A DNA stretch of 16,435 bases from an uncultured Muribaculaceae bacterium (GTDB lineage: Bacteria; Bacteroidota; Bacteroidia; Bacteroidales; Muribaculaceae), in contig CAJTUG010000016.1 in NCBI GenBank assembly GCA_910579605.1, forward strand, positions 1-16,435, written 5' to 3'. Below, piece by piece: positions 14,847 to 16,435 of the stretch; position 1 is the first letter of the stretch, and each line of letters starts with the position of its first letter. A program made the translations under genes and the position numbers. The notes under the pieces were generated by a model. It did not search any database. It was not told where the DNA came from and worked only from the letters and a program-made list of their open reading frames with translations.

Positions 14847-15593
14847 ATGTTTTCTTTTTTCAATAAAAGTAAAGAAAGGATTAAACTCCCCGTCACTACC
14901 GATATTCATTGCCATGTCGTCCCGGGAATAGACGATGGTTCTCCAGATGCTAAAACATCGGCCAACCTTATTGAGCAGATGCAGCAATGGGGAATAAACA
15001 GGATTCTTGCCACTCCTCACGTCACCAAAATTACTTTTGAGAACAGCCTTTCTACCATTCAACCGGCTATGGGTAAACTCAAGGCAGAACTGGCTAAACG
15101 AGGTAACGACATCGCTATAGACCATGCTGCCGAGTACCGTATAGATGAGTTGCTTGCTCAAAATATTGCTGCCGATACTCTCATGACATATCCGGGAAAT
15201 TATATATTGATTGAGAATTCATTTATGCAAGAGCCATGGAACATCAAAGACTTGGTGTTTGATTTGCAGATGAAAGGCTTGACACCTGTTTTGGCTCATC
15301 CCGAGAGATATGCATATTACTACAAACGCAAGGAACGCCTGAACGAGCTTCACGAGGCTGGTTTGCTTTTGCAGATTAATGTTTTGAGCTTGGCCGAAGC
15401 TTATGGTAAAGCTGAACGCAAAATGGCCGAATACCTTATGAAAGAAAATTTGGTTGATTTTATAGGTACTGATTTGCACAGGCAGTCGCATGTTGAGGCA
15501 ATAAACAAATATCTTGAATCTAAAAACGCACACAAAGATTTTGATAACCTTGCCGGTCGCCTGCTCAACGATAAGGTCTTCCCGCTGCGTTAA
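14847..15593 (+). CDS. PHP-family tyrosine-protein phosphatase, CpsB/YwqE type
   Basis: Metal-dependent (usually manganese) phosphotyrosine phosphatase of the PHP superfamily. In other bacteria these enzymes dephosphorylate the tyrosine kinases that control capsule and exopolysaccharide export. The 248 residues show the metal-site motifs in order: DIHCHVVPGIDDG (His21, His23), ATPH (His58), AAEYRID (Glu96), LAHPERY (His151, Arg154) and GTDLHR (Asp209, His211). There is no signal peptide, so it is cytoplasmic. Unlike typical loci, no capsule genes or tyrosine kinase are adjacent; it follows bcp by 16 nt. The substrate is therefore unknown, and PHP phosphoesterase activity on small molecules is an alternative. 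Confidence 0.9.
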   Translation: MFSFFNKSKERIKLPVTTDIHCHVVPGIDDGSPDAKTSANLIEQMQQWGINRILATPHVTKITFENSLSTIQPAMGKLKAELAKRGNDIAIDHAAEYRIDELLAQNIAADTLMTYPGNYILIENSFMQEPWNIKDLVFDLQMKGLTPVLAHPERYAYYYKRKERLNELHEAGLLLQINVLSLAEAYGKAERKMAEYLMKENLVDFIGTDLHRQSHVEAINKYLESKNAHKDFDNLAGRLLNDKVFPLR

Positions 15594-15605
15594 AAACATT
15601 GTCAT

Positions 15606-15670
15606 TGTGAGGATTGTTAATTAATCAGAACGGATTTGGAACCGCTCTGATTTCAAAAGACATCCTCACA
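15606..15670 (+). other. Nested hairpin reaching the start codon of the solute-binding gene
   Basis: An inner stem of 11 bp with one mismatch (AATCAGAACGG 15623-15633, CCGCTCTGATT 15642-15652, 8-nt loop) is enclosed by a perfect 9-bp outer stem (TGTGAGGAT 15606-15614, ATCCTCACA 15662-15670) whose last base is the A of the ATG. There is no long T run, so termination would be weak. The geometry could hide or expose the initiation region. Confidence 0.55.
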
Positions 15671-16435
15671 TGAAAACAGATAAAGCAAAAGCTATCGCGC
15701 CCGTGGTTGTGGCGTTTATAATTGTAGCGCTGGCGGCAGTGGGCTTCTGGCGCAAGAACAACATTGCCGATTCTTCGGTGGCTATTGAATATGCCAAACC
15801 AGGCGGAGATACATTGACTGTAGCTATAGAAATGTCGCCGCTTTCATATTTCTTGGCAAATGATACTGCAGAAGGTTTCGACTATGAGGTTCTCAAAGAT
15901 ATTGCTCGGATACATCGCAAGCCTGTTAAATTTATACCGTTTGCTAATCTCGATAAAGCTTTTGCAGGGTTATATGACAATAAGTACGATGTGTTGGTCG
16001 CCGCGGTTCCGGCAACAAGTAATATAAAAAAATATTTTGAGGTAACTACTCCTGTTTATCTTGACAGGAGGGTATTGGTGCAGTTGCGCGATTCTGCAGG
16101 CAATGTACCGGTTAGTTCTCAAGAACAGCTTATGGGCGATTCCGTATGGATTGCAAAAGGTTCTCCGGCCATTATAAGGCTTCGGAATATGGCCAAGGAG
16201 TTGGGAGATTCTATATATATCCGCACAATACCCGATAAGTCTCCCGAGCATTTAGCTATTATGACAGCCTTGGGACAGATCCCAAGAGCTGTAGTTTCTG
16301 AATCTGTTGCAAAACGTATTGCAACAGACTATCCAGGATTAGACTATTCTACGCCCATATCTTTCAATCAATTCCAATGTTGGGCAGTAGCTCCAGATAA
16401 TCCGGAATTGGTAGACTCTTTAAATACATGGTTGC
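15670..16435 (+). CDS. Membrane-anchored family 3 solute-binding protein, 3' end beyond the window
   Basis: The frame is open from the ATG at 15670 to the window edge (255 complete codons). A single N-terminal hydrophobic segment (about residues 9-26) after a short charged start (MKTDKAKA) is an uncleaved anchor or signal peptide. From residue about 48 it matches the amino-acid-binding SBP_bac_3 fold: LTVAIEMSPLSY, GFDYEVLKDIAR (69-80), KYDVLVAAVPATSN (105-118), FEVTTPVYLDRRVLVQ (123-138), and after the hinge GDSVWIAKGS, ending within the last lobe. It may be a periplasmic sensor or binding protein. The same domain also begins MltF-type lytic transglycosylases, and the missing C-terminus would decide. 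No ABC permease or ATPase is adjacent on the visible side. Confidence 0.8.
   Translation, partial: MKTDKAKAIAPVVVAFIIVALAAVGFWRKNNIADSSVAIEYAKPGGDTLTVAIEMSPLSYFLANDTAEGFDYEVLKDIARIHRKPVKFIPFANLDKAFAGLYDNKYDVLVAAVPATSNIKKYFEVTTPVYLDRRVLVQLRDSAGNVPVSSQEQLMGDSVWIAKGSPAIIRLRNMAKELGDSIYIRTIPDKSPEHLAIMTALGQIPRAVVSESVAKRIATDYPGLDYSTPISFNQFQCWAVAPDNPELVDSLNTWL

Noticed and set aside
1..16435. CRISPR array, insertion sequence, integrase, toxin-antitoxin or phage module
   Set aside because: No regularly spaced repeats, transposase motifs, terminal inverted repeats with target duplications, or phage genes were seen; the content is core-genome throughout.

Overview
The window is chromosomal DNA from a member of the Bacteroidetes, most likely order Bacteroidales (a gut Bacteroidaceae, Prevotellaceae or Muribaculaceae-type organism; family not resolvable here). 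Three things point that way. Promoters of the Bacteroidetes type (TTG or TTTG, about 19-20 nt, then TAnnTTTG) sit in front of several genes. Purine-rich Shine-Dalgarno sites are nearly absent. The gene neighbourhoods, such as dxs-trkA-trkH and rnr-folB, also fit. Nothing indicates a mobile element, prophage, CRISPR array or recently acquired island; the content is core metabolism, ion transport, signalling and redox defence.

Layout. 1-1393 (+): the 3' half of rnr (RNase R) overlapping folB (dihydroneopterin aldolase) by 4 nt, closed by a long two-way hairpin. 1465-2748 (-): an exported MINPP-like histidine phosphatase with a near-consensus promoter. 2967-7880 (+): a tightly packed operon of a 55-residue two-helix membrane protein, dxs (isoprenoid precursor synthesis), trkA and trkH (potassium uptake), ended by a perfect 15-bp hairpin shared with the convergent DJ-1/PfpI gene (7930-8502, -). 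8634-9620 (+): apbE, a lipoprotein flavin transferase. 9621-9897: a structured leader with an 11-bp inverted repeat, a 31-codon ORF and a minus-oriented terminator-like hairpin.

9898-13773 (+): response regulator, sensor histidine kinase, an exported protein with a cysteine-less thioredoxin-like C-terminal half, and tpx (thiol peroxidase), all overlapping or closely spaced and ended by a strong terminator. The grouping suggests an envelope or redox stress response, but that is inference. 13958-14031 (-): a CAU-anticodon tRNA with its own promoter and terminator. 14387-15593 (+): bcp peroxiredoxin and a CpsB/YwqE-type PHP phosphatase. 15670 onward (+): a membrane-anchored family 3 solute-binding protein, cut by the window end, with a nested hairpin that reaches its start codon.

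I did not find a clear new system. The best leads are the tiny membrane gene coupled to dxs, the accessory exported protein in the two-component operon, the inverted repeat in that operon's leader, and the nested hairpin at the last gene. All functional calls come from reading motifs by eye; no database search was run.
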